A model generated the notes under the pieces. It had not been told where the DNA came from. It saw nothing but the letters and a program-made list of their open reading frames with translations, and ran no database searches. Of a stretch of 64,000 bases of DNA, positions 29,408 to 38,806 are shown one piece after another; the stretch's first letter is position 1; every line of letters begins with the position of its first letter. Location: the NCBI GenBank assembly GCA_018648805.1, contig JABGQM010000002.1, forward strand, positions 62,001 through 126,000, read 5' to 3'. This stretch comes from Verrucomicrobiota bacterium (GTDB lineage: Bacteria; Verrucomicrobiota; Kiritimatiellia; UBA8416; JABMPJ01). The position numbers were made by a program, and so were the translations under genes.

Positions 29408-32239
29408 ATGCCGGTTACGCGCCATTTTCTGGGATGGAATCGTCCGCTCGTCGAGGCGGTGCGGGAGTTCCTCATCCCAGCACCGCCCACCCAGCCGGTT
29501 GACCTGGAAGCTGACCTGATTGTGGCGCCGACCGGTCAGGCCGGACGCCGCTTGACCGATGCCCTGGCCCTCTATTGCGGCCGGGCCGATACGGTCATGC
29601 TCTCCTGTCGCGTGATCAGCCCGGCCGTCCTGCTGGCGGAGGCGGCGGGGCCGATCCCCACGGCCAGCGCGCTCGATGTGCAGGCCTGCTGGGCCGACGT
29701 GCTCTGCCAGCACGACCTCGCTGCGCTGCACGGCTTGTTTCCCTCCCCGCCCGCCGATGTCGATGTCGACTGGGCCCTGCACTTTTCCGACACCATCGAA
29801 GCACTGCGCGCAGAACTCATCAAGGCCGGTCTGAGCATCGCCGACCTGGTGGCCACACGCCCCGACGATCTAGCGGAGTTGGAGCGGTGGCAGGACCTCG
29901 CTCACCTTGAGGCCGCCTATCTCGAGGCACTGCGCAAGGCGAACCTGCAGGACCCATGCCTGCAACAGTTGGCCGCGGCCGACGCACCGCTGGTCGACAG
30001 CGCCATCAAGCGCATCATCGTTGCAGGGGTACCTGATCCAACCGAACCGGCACGGCGGGTGCTCCAGAAACTGGCCGACCACATCGATATCCACATTCTG
30101 ATTGCAGCCCCTGAATCCCATTGCGATGCGTTTGATGACTGGGGCCGCCCGCTCTGCGACGCGTGGTCTACGCACCCTATCGACTTCCCTGACCCGAACA
30201 GGCAGATCGTACTCGCCACATCGCCGGCGGACCAAGCCGAGACGGCCATCCGGCTGCTTCAAACCGAGGTTACCCGCGACGGACAGACGGCAGCGATCGG
30301 TGCTCCCGACAGCCGTGTCATCCCGCACCTGCAGTCGGCGCTCACCCGCCGAGGCCGGTGCGCCTTCGACCCCACCGACAAGTCGCTGCGCGAGCATCCC
30401 CTCTTCCATCTTGTCGAGGCCTACGTGACGCTCGCTGCCGATCAAAGCTATGCGGCCCTGGCGCGCTTGGTGCGTCAACCCGAGCTGCTACAACATGTCG
30501 CACACCATGATCCCACCACGGTTACCGACCTTCTGCAGCAACTGGACGACCTGCAGAACACACACATTCCCTGGGACCTCGGCGCCGTGCGTCTCTGGTT
30601 GCGCGCCGCCGATGAACAGCAGGCGCTCAAGCAGACCATCGGCTGGATCACGGATCTCTTACCCGGCCGCGATGCCACGCTATCCGGACTCGTCCGCGCC
30701 TTTCTGCGAGCCGTGCTCGAGCACCGTACCGTGACAGCGGGAGAGCCCGATGACGACGAGTTTGAGCGTGCGGCGCTGGCCATCGACGAGGTGTTGCACG
30801 AACTGGCGGACGTCGAATCGCGCACGACGCTACCCATGCGCAATGCCGCGCTGCTCTTCCTGCGTCGCCTCACGGCACAGAGCTACCATCGTGAACGCGC
30901 ACCGGAGGCCATTGACCTGGATGGCTGGCTTGAGCTTGCATGGAATCCCGCCTCGACACTGATCGTTACCGGATTCACGGATGACGCCGTGCCCGGCTCG
31001 GCGGGCGACAACGCGTTCCTGACCAACTCCCTACGTCAAACTCTGGGCATGCGCAGCGATGCCGATGTCCTGGCACGCGACATTTTCCTTCTCCATATCC
31101 TAGTTGAGTCGCGACGCGACACGGGCGCGCTGTGGCTTATCGCCGGCAAGACCTCTGACAGTGGAGACCCTTTGCGGCCCTCACGCTTGCTTCTGCGCTG
31201 CCCCGATGCCGAGCTCCCGGCGCGGGCCCGCCAGCTCTTCCGCGAGGTCAAAGAGCTCCGCAGTCGCCCCGCGGCCACTATCGGCTTCCCGCTCGACCCC
31301 ACCCCACCACCCGACCTCCCGCCGGATCGGCATGTTCCTACATCCATCTCCGTCACGGCCTTCCGCGACTACCTCGCCTGCCCCTTTCGGTTCTATCTCA
31401 GACGCGTCCTCCGTATGGAAGCACAGGACGACCACAAGCGTGCGCCCGACGCGTTGGATTTCGGGATCATGGTCCACGATGCCCTGGAGCGTATGGGCCA
31501 GAATCCCGAACTGCGCACCACCACCGATGCGCGCCTGCTGACCACATTCCTGACCGAGCAGGCCGCCACCTGGGTCAAGCGGCAGTACGGCACCGCCCCC
31601 GCCCTTCCCATTCGCATGGCCCTGCATGCCGCCCAGCAACGCCTCGAGGCCGCGGCCCATGTGCAGGCCGCCCTGGCGGCCGAGGGCTGGGAGATCATTC
31701 AAGCCGAGCAGGATTTCAAGTGCGAGCTGGGTGGCCTGACCTTGCGCGGCAAGATCGACCGCATCGATCGTCACCGCGACAGCGGCGCCCTGCGCGTGAT
31801 CGACTACAAAACTACCGACGGCAGCAAGAAGCCGACCGACACCCATCTCGCCGCGCAAGGCCCTGACACGCCGGAGTTTGCACAGGTCAGCGTGGCCGGC
31901 AAAGCCAAGCGATGGACCGACCTGCAACTGCCGCTTTACGCCGCCTTCGGCGTAGAGCCGTCCGACACCCCGCCCGAACCCGCCTATTTCAACCTGCCGC
32001 GCGCGGTCACCGAAACCGCCCTGCTGCCGTGGCCGGCCTTTGACGGCGATCTCGCCGCCTCCGCGTTCGATTGCGCCGAAGCCATCACCGAACAGATTCG
32101 CGCCGGTGTCTTCTGGCCGCCCGCCGAACGCGTAGACTACGATGACTTTGAATCACTCTTCCACGACGGCATCGCGGGATGGGAGGAGATCGAAAGTCGG
32201 AGGTCGGAGGTCGGAGGTCGAGGGTCGGAAGGCGGATAA
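29408..32239 (+). CDS. AddB-like helicase/exonuclease subunit with PD-(D/E)XK nuclease domain
   Basis: 943 residues. In AddAB the B subunit supplies a nuclease domain and an inactive helicase fold for processing double-strand ends before recombination. The N-terminal LIVAPTGQAGRRL is a degenerate Walker A (no GKT), as expected for AddB. The C-terminal nuclease begins with ISVTAFRDYLACPFRFYLRRVL and has GKIDRIDRHRDSGALRVIDYKTT with catalytic Asp and Lys. No C-terminal Fe-S cysteine set is evident. The last ~15 residues (ESRRSEVGGRGSEGG) are encoded by a heptamer repeat. The stop overlaps the next ATG (TAATG). Confidence 0.88.
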   Translation: MPVTRHFLGWNRPLVEAVREFLIPAPPTQPVDLEADLIVAPTGQAGRRLTDALALYCGRADTVMLSCRVISPAVLLAEAAGPIPTASALDVQACWADVLCQHDLAALHGLFPSPPADVDVDWALHFSDTIEALRAELIKAGLSIADLVATRPDDLAELERWQDLAHLEAAYLEALRKANLQDPCLQQLAAADAPLVDSAIKRIIVAGVPDPTEPARRVLQKLADHIDIHILIAAPESHCDAFDDWGRPLCDAWSTHPIDFPDPNRQIVLATSPADQAETAIRLLQTEVTRDGQTAAIGAPDSRVIPHLQSALTRRGRCAFDPTDKSLREHPLFHLVEAYVTLAADQSYAALARLVRQPELLQHVAHHDPTTVTDLLQQLDDLQNTHIPWDLGAVRLWLRAADEQQALKQTIGWITDLLPGRDATLSGLVRAFLRAVLEHRTVTAGEPDDDEFERAALAIDEVLHELADVESRTTLPMRNAALLFLRRLTAQSYHRERAPEAIDLDGWLELAWNPASTLIVTGFTDDAVPGSAGDNAFLTNSLRQTLGMRSDADVLARDIFLLHILVESRRDTGALWLIAGKTSDSGDPLRPSRLLLRCPDAELPARARQLFREVKELRSRPAATIGFPLDPTPPPDLPPDRHVPTSISVTAFRDYLACPFRFYLRRVLRMEAQDDHKRAPDALDFGIMVHDALERMGQNPELRTTTDARLLTTFLTEQAATWVKRQYGTAPALPIRMALHAAQQRLEAAAHVQAALAAEGWEIIQAEQDFKCELGGLTLRGKIDRIDRHRDSGALRVIDYKTTDGSKKPTDTHLAAQGPDTPEFAQVSVAGKAKRWTDLQLPLYAAFGVEPSDTPPEPAYFNLPRAVTETALLPWPAFDGDLAASAFDCAEAITEQIRAGVFWPPAERVDYDDFESLFHDGIAGWEEIESRRSEVGGRGSEGG
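32196..32230. repeat. Heptanucleotide tandem repeat at the addB/addA junction
   Basis: Five 7-nt units: GTCGGAG three times, GTCGAGG, GTCGGAA (32196-32230). They encode the low-complexity C-terminus of the AddB-like protein and end 8 nt before the AddA start, so they may also act as its ribosome-binding context. Confidence 0.85.
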
Positions 32240-35200
32240 TGAAACCTCTTGAGCATATGGCGATTTCGGCTTCGGCCGGTTCGGGCAAGACCTTCCAGCT
32301 TGCCGACCGTTTCGTGCGCCTGCTCGCCAGCGGCGTGCCGCCCGACCGCATCGCGGCGCTCACCTTCTCGCGCAAAGCGGCCGGGGAGATCTTTGACCGG
32401 ATTGTCGCGCACCTCTGCGAGGCCTGTGACTCGCCGGCCGAAGCGGCCGCGGTGGCCAAGCGCATCGGGATTTCCGATGGCGGCATTGAGGGGTTTCGGG
32501 TCGCACTACGCGCGCTGATGGACCAGCTGCCCCGCCTGCACATCGGCACCCTCGACAGCTTCATCGTGGGCGTGCTACGCGCCTTTCCCACTGAGCTGGG
32601 GGTGCCCACGGACTTCCAGATGCTGGATGAGAACAGCAGCGATGCCACGCAGATGCGTGAGCGCGTGCTGGATCGCATCTTCAATCCGCTCACGGTCGAT
32701 GATGAGATTCAGTCCCGCTTCTTCGAAGCCTTCAAGCAGGCCACCTTCGGCAAAGAAGAGAAGGATATGGAACGCTACCTGCACCAGTTCGTGCAGACCT
32801 ATCGGGCCTATTACCAGATTCTCCCGCAGGCCACCGCCTGGGGCGACGACTCCGTCATCTGGCCCGAGGGATCACCCTGGCTCGCGCCCACTCGCAATGT
32901 CGACACGTCTGCAACGGCTCTTACTGAACAGATTGACGCCAAGGAGTGGCCCGCCAAGTTCAAGGAGGGGTTGCTGCGCATCATCAACGCCGCCGCTCAG
33001 CATACCCCTTCATCGCACTGGGACAACACCGCCGTGCGCGGCAGGATCATGCCGCAGATCATGGAGCAACTGACCGACCTCACGCGCGGCCATCTATCCA
33101 TCGCGTACAACCGCAAGACCTACGAGCTGGATGCCGGCATGTGTGCGGCGCTCCTCACGGTCCTGTCCCACATGCTGGGCATTGAGCTGCGCAACACGCT
33201 ACGGCGCACGGCCGGGATTCACCGTCTACTCGACCAGTTCGAGGTCCACTACGACGCCCTCATGCGGCGCTCCGGGAGCATGACCTTTGCGGATGCGCAA
33301 TATCTCCTCACCGAGGCCAACCGCTACAGTGAGGGCGCCTGCCTGAGCCGCATGGCGGGGGCCGAGGGGCGCCTCTATATCGACTATCGGCTCGACTGCA
33401 AGCTCGACCACTGGCTGCTCGATGAGTTTCAGGATACCAGTGACCTGCAATGGGCCGTGCTGCGCAACCTCGTGGATGAGATCCTGCAGGACAGCAGCGC
33501 GACGCGCAGCTTCTTCTATGTGGGTGATGTCAAACAGGCCATCTATGGCTGGCGCGGCGGCAATCCCCATCTCTTCGGCGAGATCCTGACCGACTACGGC
33601 CAGCGTATCACGGAACGACCTCTGGCCACGTCTTACCGCTCCTCGCCCCCCATCATTGAGACGGTCAACGCCCTCTTTGATGCCCTCCCCGAAGAACAGC
33701 TGCCTCCCGCCGTGATCGAGCAATGGCTGCAAACCTGGCACCTGCATAGCTGCGCCCCGCACCTGTCCGACACAACGGGCTACGCCACGATCATTGAGCC
33801 CGCCTGCCCCCCCGACAAGAAGAAGCCCGATGCCGGTGATCGCTACAACACCGTGGCCGACCTGCTGCGCGAGATTGATCCGGTCAAGCGGGGCCTTGAG
33901 ACGGCCATTCTTGTGCGCCGCAACGAAACGGGCAGAACGCTGGTCGAGCTACTGCGCCAGAGCTGCCCCGACATCCCGGTCACCCACGAGGGCAAAGCCA
34001 CGCTGCGTGAGAGCGCGGTTGTCGAGCTTATGCTGTCGCTCCTGACCTTCGCCGCTCACCCGGGCGATCGATTCGCATGGCGGCATATTCAGATGAGCCC
34101 CTTGCGCAATTATCTTGCCTCCACAGGCCTCAACCGGCACACCTTGCCACTCCAACTCCTGAGTGATATTCACGCCCTCGGTTTCGCCGAGTTCGTGCGC
34201 ACGTGGGGACGCCACCTGGATGCCCAGAGCCGCCTTGACGCCTATGCCCAGCACTGCCTCAACGACCTCGCCGAAGCGGCCGTGTCGTTCGACCGCAGCG
34301 CCGAACGTGACCCAGACGCATTTCGCAACTTTGTCGACAGCTATGCCCTGCCCGCCACCCCCACCCCGAACGCCGTTCGCGTCATGACGATCCACCAGTC
34401 CAAGGGACTCGGCTTTGATATTGTCATTCTGCCTGAACTGGATGGATCCGACATCCGGCAGGATGCACGGCGCAGCATGCTCTTGAACCGGAATGCCACA
34501 ACGCGGCGCCCCGAGTGGATCCTGGGACTTCCCAACCGACTCGTTGTCGAGGCCGACCCCACGCTCTCAGCCACACTGGCGGCATCGGATGCCCAAAGCT
34601 GCTTTGAGAACCTCTGTGTCCTCTATGTCGCGGCCACCCGCGCCAAGAAGGGGCTCTATATCGTCACCAGTTTCGCAGGACCCACCGCCACCAGTTTCAC
34701 CGGCAGCGCCTTCATCAAGGGCCAACTGCGCGATCACGAGGAACCCATCACCATCGACGGAACGCCCGCGACCGAACTCTATGCCGCCGGCCAACGCGAC
34801 TGGTACACCGACCATCCCGTCACCACCCGGCCGTGCCCCCCCTCACTACCCGAGGAGCGTCCCCCGACACCCGACACCCAACACCCGGCACCCGCATCAA
34901 GCGCGCGTGGGATACTCCCCACGTCACTCCAACCCCTCCAGCGGCTCGAGCCGTCGGCCGGCGACACCACGTCGCGCCCGGCCACCTGGCTCTTTAACGC
35001 CGAGGCGCGTGACGTCCTTGCCTTCGGAAGCGCCATTCACGGACTCTTCGAGCGCATCGAATGGCTCGACGGAACGGATATAGAGGCGGCCATAGCCGAA
35101 TGGCAGCACGTCGCAACCGTCTCTCCCGCCGTCACCCGTGACGCCCTGACCCAGTTCCGCGATGCCATCGCCGCCCCCAATGTGCGCCGTGCCCTCACCC

Positions 35201-35523
35201 GGCCGAAGGGTCCCACCCGGCTATGGCGCGAAAAGCGGTTCCACTTCATCCGCGACGACCGCCTGGTCAGCGGCGTATTCGACCGCGTCGCCATCACGCT
35301 CGATCACGAGGCGCATCCCGTTGCGGCCACGATTCTCGACTACAAGAGTGATCGCGTCGCCGACGACGCCGAGATCGCAACCGCCGTCGACCGCCACCGC
35401 GAGCAGCTCATCCTCTACGTCGAAGCCCTCTCGCGCATCCTCACCCTCCCCATCGACCAGATCACCGCCCAGCTCCTCTTCACCCGCCCCGGCCGCGTCA
35501 TCGATGTGCCGCTCAGCAGTTAG
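32239..35523 (+). CDS. AddA-like UvrD-type helicase/exonuclease
   Basis: 1094 residues. SF1A motor plus RecB-type nuclease for end resection. Walker A ISASAGSGKT near the N-terminus, motif Ia ALTFSRKAAGEI, Walker B/II LLDEFQDTSDLQW, motif III VGDVKQAIYGWRGGNP, motif IV/V VMTIHQSKGLGFDIVILPEL, and motif VI LYVAATRAKKGLY. The C-terminal nuclease has FGSAIHGLFE, GVFDRV and ATILDYKSD. It starts at ATG 32239, overlapping the addB stop. A heptamer array at 34865-34898 is translated as a Pro-rich linker (about residues 876-887) between the helicase and nuclease parts. Confidence 0.92.
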   Translation: MKPLEHMAISASAGSGKTFQLADRFVRLLASGVPPDRIAALTFSRKAAGEIFDRIVAHLCEACDSPAEAAAVAKRIGISDGGIEGFRVALRALMDQLPRLHIGTLDSFIVGVLRAFPTELGVPTDFQMLDENSSDATQMRERVLDRIFNPLTVDDEIQSRFFEAFKQATFGKEEKDMERYLHQFVQTYRAYYQILPQATAWGDDSVIWPEGSPWLAPTRNVDTSATALTEQIDAKEWPAKFKEGLLRIINAAAQHTPSSHWDNTAVRGRIMPQIMEQLTDLTRGHLSIAYNRKTYELDAGMCAALLTVLSHMLGIELRNTLRRTAGIHRLLDQFEVHYDALMRRSGSMTFADAQYLLTEANRYSEGACLSRMAGAEGRLYIDYRLDCKLDHWLLDEFQDTSDLQWAVLRNLVDEILQDSSATRSFFYVGDVKQAIYGWRGGNPHLFGEILTDYGQRITERPLATSYRSSPPIIETVNALFDALPEEQLPPAVIEQWLQTWHLHSCAPHLSDTTGYATIIEPACPPDKKKPDAGDRYNTVADLLREIDPVKRGLETAILVRRNETGRTLVELLRQSCPDIPVTHEGKATLRESAVVELMLSLLTFAAHPGDRFAWRHIQMSPLRNYLASTGLNRHTLPLQLLSDIHALGFAEFVRTWGRHLDAQSRLDAYAQHCLNDLAEAAVSFDRSAERDPDAFRNFVDSYALPATPTPNAVRVMTIHQSKGLGFDIVILPELDGSDIRQDARRSMLLNRNATTRRPEWILGLPNRLVVEADPTLSATLAASDAQSCFENLCVLYVAATRAKKGLYIVTSFAGPTATSFTGSAFIKGQLRDHEEPITIDGTPATELYAAGQRDWYTDHPVTTRPCPPSLPEERPPTPDTQHPAPASSARGILPTSLQPLQRLEPSAGDTTSRPATWLFNAEARDVLAFGSAIHGLFERIEWLDGTDIEAAIAEWQHVATVSPAVTRDALTQFRDAIAAPNVRRALTRPKGPTRLWREKRFHFIRDDRLVSGVFDRVAITLDHEAHPVAATILDYKSDRVADDAEIATAVDRHREQLILYVEALSRILTLPIDQITAQLLFTRPGRVIDVPLSS
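34865..34898. repeat. Heptanucleotide repeat inside the addA-like coding sequence
   Basis: Units CGACACC, CGACACC, CAACACC, CGGCACC and then CGCATC at strict 7-nt period. It keeps the frame open and encodes PDTQHPAPAS-type residues in the linker before the nuclease domain. Confidence 0.8.
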
Positions 35524-35564
35524 CGCGACTGACGCCCTCAAGAAAACCCTTTGCTCCCGCTGAC

Positions 35565-35593
35565 TTGAGGCGTAGACTGCAGCACAGTATACC
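35565..35593 (+). promoter_or_regulatory. Candidate promoter of the 35620 gene
   Basis: TTGAGG (35565-35570), 17-nt spacer, TATACC (35588-35593), 26 nt before the start codon. Confidence 0.45.
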
Positions 35594-35619
35594 TGCACGA
35601 TACACTGAGAGGTGAACGT

Positions 35620-36123
35620 ATGTCCTACGATCTTGAGCAGGCCCGGGTGCACAGAGAGCCGGAAGGGAAACGACCGACCCTTTTCCCTATGGTCCCTTAC
35701 GCCACGGGGCCCCTATCTCCCGCCATCCTATGCGAGCACATCCACCTGAACTGGCAGGCCGCCGTCTGGTTGCACGAAAAAGGCTGGCTGAGTTTCGACC
35801 CCCAGGGCGTCGATGAGCTCGCCCCAGCCGAGGAGGCCGAGCTCCGCTTCGTGGGGACACTGGTGGCTGCCGGCTGTGGTGAGCCCATGCTCAACACCAT
35901 GTTGCGCGACCTTGAAAAGCCCTATACCTACCGGCTTGAGATGATGTATTTTGCATGGGAAGACACCTCCTGGCGCTTGCGCCCCCCGGCCTCGGAGCAG
36001 AGCCGACGCTTCGAGCGCTGGATCGATGAACTCGAAGAATCCGCCTCACTGGGCAGCCTCGAAGGCATTCGATCCCATGTCGAGAAGGCCATCCGCGAGG
36101 TGCAGTCGTGGGGAATCTACTGA
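35620..36123 (+). CDS. Hypothetical protein, 167 aa
   Basis: I do not recognise a family. The protein is soluble, acidic overall, without signal peptide or membrane segment. A central region (ILCEHIHLNWQAAVWLHEKGWLSFDPQG) is followed by LAPAEEAELRFVGTLVAAGCG and has the helix pattern of a MerR-like or winged-helix module, but this is only a resemblance. The C-terminal half is Arg/Glu-rich and probably helical. GAGAGGTGA lies just before ATG 35620, and a candidate promoter precedes it, so it is likely a real single gene between addA and argC. Codon use matches the neighbours. Confidence 0.7.
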   Translation: MSYDLEQARVHREPEGKRPTLFPMVPYATGPLSPAILCEHIHLNWQAAVWLHEKGWLSFDPQGVDELAPAEEAELRFVGTLVAAGCGEPMLNTMLRDLEKPYTYRLEMMYFAWEDTSWRLRPPASEQSRRFERWIDELEESASLGSLEGIRSHVEKAIREVQSWGIY

Positions 36124-36255
36124 CGGGGTAGATCGCCCAATCGTCCACCGCTATCGTCGTCCGTTATCGTTCACCGATGCGACTGTGGCGCACAGGAGAT
36201 GCAACCGTTTCCTGTGCCGCAACGCCTTACGAAAAACACACCGGTGCGGTCATGA

Positions 36256-36285
36256 TTGACATTCCGCCCCCTGCGACGGCATAGT
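36256..36285 (+). promoter_or_regulatory. Candidate promoter of argC
   Basis: Consensus TTGACA (36256-36261), 18-nt spacer, CATAGT (36280-36285, four of six consensus bases), about 20 nt before the argC ATG. The rest of the gap 36124-36255 has no visible feature. Confidence 0.6.
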
Positions 36286-36306
36286 CTGTGGGCTAGGGAG
36301 ATTGTC

Positions 36307-37365
36307 ATGGTTAAAGCGAAAATTATTGGGGCGTGTGGGTATGGGGGTGTCGGGATCTCGGAGCTGTTGCACGGGCATCCGGAGGCCGAAATCGGTGTGC
36401 TCGTCGATATCGAGAACGCCGGGGCCAAACTGAGCGACCTCTATCCACATCTTTCCGGGCATATCGACACCGTTGTGGTGGGGCCCGACGACCCGCAGGC
36501 CACCGCGCCGGCGGATGTCGTCTTTATGGCCACGCCCGACCGCGTCGGCATGAAACTGGCCGCGGCCGAACTGGAAAAGGGCGCGCGCATTGTCGATTAC
36601 AGCGGCGATTTCCGATTCAACGATCCGACGGCCTACGCCGAGTATGCCAGCCGCATCGATCTTGAGACCACCCATGCCGCACCCGAGCTGCTGCCGCAGG
36701 CGGTCTACGGCATTCCCGAACTGCATCGCGATGAGGTCACGACCGACACGCGTATCATCGGAAACCCCGGCTGCTTTGCTGTAAGCTGTATTGTCGGCCT
36801 GGCCCCCGCGGTCAAGGAGGGGCTTCTCGCCCCCGCGAGCATCATCTGCGACTGCAAGACCGGTGTCTCCGGTGCCGGCCGCAAGCCGCACGCCGTCTTT
36901 CACTACCCCGCACGCTACGACATGATGAACGCCTACAAGCTGGCCGGACACCAGCACGTCTGCGAGATCGAGCGCGAGCTGGGCCTGCAGGCCGGCCAGG
37001 ATGTCGTCGTGACCTTCACGGCACAGGTGGTTCCGGTCTGCCGCGGCATCATGTCCACACTCTACGGCACACTCACACGGGAAGTCACCGAAGCCGATGT
37101 CCTCGCCATCTATAACACGTTCTACGCAGGCGAGCGGTTCGTACAGGTTTTCCCCAGTAACGCACCGATCGGCTCCATGCATGTGCGCGGCACCAATGGC
37201 GTCAAACTCGTCATCAGTGTCGATCAGCGCACCAACCGCTTACGGGTCGTGTCGTACATCGATAACCTCGTCAAAGGGCAGGCCGGATCGGCCCTGCAGA
37301 ATATGAATCTGCTCTTCGGACTCGAAGAGACAGCAGGATTGGATAGACCGGGCATCTACCCGTGA
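36307..37365 (+). CDS. argC: N-acetyl-gamma-glutamyl-phosphate reductase
   Basis: 352 residues. NADPH-dependent third step of arginine synthesis. The N-terminal Rossmann motif is GACGYGGVG (residues 8-16), the catalytic cysteine is Cys156 in IGNPGCFA, and the catalytic-histidine region is KLAGHQHVCEIE. SGAGRKPH and VRGTNGVKLVISVDQRTNRL also fit the family. AGGGAG (36296-36301) precedes ATG 36307. No other arg gene is adjacent; a bactofilin gene follows closely. Confidence 0.96.
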   Translation: MVKAKIIGACGYGGVGISELLHGHPEAEIGVLVDIENAGAKLSDLYPHLSGHIDTVVVGPDDPQATAPADVVFMATPDRVGMKLAAAELEKGARIVDYSGDFRFNDPTAYAEYASRIDLETTHAAPELLPQAVYGIPELHRDEVTTDTRIIGNPGCFAVSCIVGLAPAVKEGLLAPASIICDCKTGVSGAGRKPHAVFHYPARYDMMNAYKLAGHQHVCEIERELGLQAGQDVVVTFTAQVVPVCRGIMSTLYGTLTREVTEADVLAIYNTFYAGERFVQVFPSNAPIGSMHVRGTNGVKLVISVDQRTNRLRVVSYIDNLVKGQAGSALQNMNLLFGLEETAGLDRPGIYP

Positions 37366-37418
37366 GCCACGACGGCCCACGGATGATCCCACAGCAAACA
37401 GAGCGGGAGGCAACAGCC

Positions 37419-37862
37419 ATGGAAGACAACGCAACGCAGACCATTATCGCCGAAGACATCGAAATTACCGGCTCCATCAAGTGTGCCAGCACGATCCAGA
37501 TCGACGGCAAACTCAACGGCGACCTCGCCTGTAACGGCAACGCCACGATTGGTGCCAATGCCGTCATCAACGGCAATATCGCCGCCGATTCTACCGTCAT
37601 CAAGGGGCAGATCAACGGCAACGTATCCGCCAAGGACCGCATCCAGCTGACCGCGACGGCCAAGCTGACCGGCGATATCCGTTCCAAGCGCCTGAGCGTG
37701 GAAGACGGCGCCACCCTGATCGGAAAGACCGAGGTCAACCCTGCCGGCCAGGCCGGCCCGCGCAACACGCCTGAGCACAAACCCGTCCAGCCCGGCGCAG
37801 AAGAAGGCGTACTGGCAGGCGAAGGCGAAAAGAAGGAAAAGGGCCTCTTCCAGAAGAAGTAG
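37419..37862 (+). CDS. Bactofilin (polymer-forming cytoskeletal protein)
   Basis: About 147 residues. Bactofilins form nucleotide-independent filaments of right-handed beta-helix and help place cell-wall enzymes, stalks or chromosome-segregation proteins. The DUF583 core runs from about residue 9 to 105 (ITGSIKCASTIQIDGKLNGDLACNGNATIGANAVINGNIAADSTVIKGQINGNV, read as 10-12-residue rungs). A disordered tail ends EKKEKGLFQKK. GGGAGG (37405-37410) sits 8 nt before ATG 37419; a GTG at 37362 overlapping the argC stop is an alternative start adding 19 residues. Confidence 0.9.
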   Translation: MEDNATQTIIAEDIEITGSIKCASTIQIDGKLNGDLACNGNATIGANAVINGNIAADSTVIKGQINGNVSAKDRIQLTATAKLTGDIRSKRLSVEDGATLIGKTEVNPAGQAGPRNTPEHKPVQPGAEEGVLAGEGEKKEKGLFQKK

Positions 37863-37917
37863 TCATTCCACCGACACACCGAATCTGTAACAGGTTCAGG
37901 TGGTCGATGGTGGGGTT

Positions 37918-38051
37918 CAATATCCAACAGCCAACAAGGAACGCCCAATGACCAAGTGAGCGAGGAAAGAGCATGGGCGATGTTTACGCTTTTCATTCGC
38001 CACACTCGCACACTTGAGACTTGGACATTCCTTGTTGGTTGTTGGGTGTTG
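37918..38051. repeat. Heptanucleotide inverted-arm repeat cassette (copy 3)
   Basis: Left arm 37918-37959: CAATATC, CAACAGC, CAACAAG, GAACGCC, CAATGAC, CAAGTGA. Right arm about 38018-38051: GACTTG, GACATTC, CTTGTTG, GTTGTTG, GGTGTTG. Spacer about 58 nt. It fills the gap between the two bactofilin genes. Confidence 0.85.
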
Positions 38052-38075
38052 AAATCTTCCCTGAAGGGGGTGTGA

Positions 38076-38795
38076 GTGGCCAAAGACCCACTGGTTATTG
38101 ACGGATTCGCGTCAGTCCAGGCAGTCCGGCGTGCGGGTAAGAACAAGAAAGACCCGCACTACGGATCGTCCAGGACACGTCTGCCCGCCGCCAGTGCCAA
38201 AGACACCCCCAAGACCCCCGCCGGCCCGCGTGGCAAGATCGGTCACACGGTCATGCCCGACACCTTTGAGGTCGTCTGTTACGAGTGCGGCTACACCTTC
38301 ACCATGCGCGGCCAGCTGCGCAAGACCTACTGCGCCAAATGCCGCAAGACGCTTGTCGTGGATGAGCAGATTATCGACTCCGCCTGGTCGGGCCGCGTCA
38401 AAACGATCGGCACCGTGCAGGTCAGGGATGGCGGCAGCCTGAGCAACGCGCATGTCGTGGTGGGTGACCTCATCCTGGATGGCCACATTGAGGACAGCAC
38501 CGTCAAGATCTGCCGCCGCCTCGAGCTCGGATCACACGCCTCAGGCGATATTGCCAAAATCGATACACGTGATATCCTGATCCGTCGTGATGCCAAGGTC
38601 TCGTACCGCAGCAAGCTGCACTGCGAGAACTTCATCGTCGAGGGGGACTTCCGGGGCACCATCGAGGTCAGCGGTCTGGTCACCGTGATGGCGGGTGCCT
38701 TCTTACAGGGACGGGTCAAGGCCGCGCGCCTGCTCTTGCACGAGGGTGGCGGACTGAAGGCGACGGTTAAGATTGCAGGAAAAAGCAAGCAGTAA
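38076..38795 (+). CDS. Zinc-ribbon bactofilin-like protein
   Basis: 239 residues from GTG 38076 (GGGGGTG upstream). The N-terminal ~60 residues are basic and disordered. A zinc-ribbon follows with Cys68, Cys71, Cys86 and Cys89 (CYECGYTF, CAKCRKT). A bactofilin-like beta-helix occupies about 105-230 (GTVQVRDGGSLSNAHVVVGDLILDGHIEDSTVKICRRLELG, GDFRGTIEVSGLVTVMAGAFLQGRVKAARL). The fusion of a metal-binding ribbon to a bactofilin core is less common than plain bactofilins. It is 11 nt upstream of parB, so the two are probably co-transcribed. Confidence 0.85.
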   Translation: MAKDPLVIDGFASVQAVRRAGKNKKDPHYGSSRTRLPAASAKDTPKTPAGPRGKIGHTVMPDTFEVVCYECGYTFTMRGQLRKTYCAKCRKTLVVDEQIIDSAWSGRVKTIGTVQVRDGGSLSNAHVVVGDLILDGHIEDSTVKICRRLELGSHASGDIAKIDTRDILIRRDAKVSYRSKLHCENFIVEGDFRGTIEVSGLVTVMAGAFLQGRVKAARLLLHEGGGLKATVKIAGKSKQ

Positions 38796-38806
38796 GGACG
38801 GACAGC

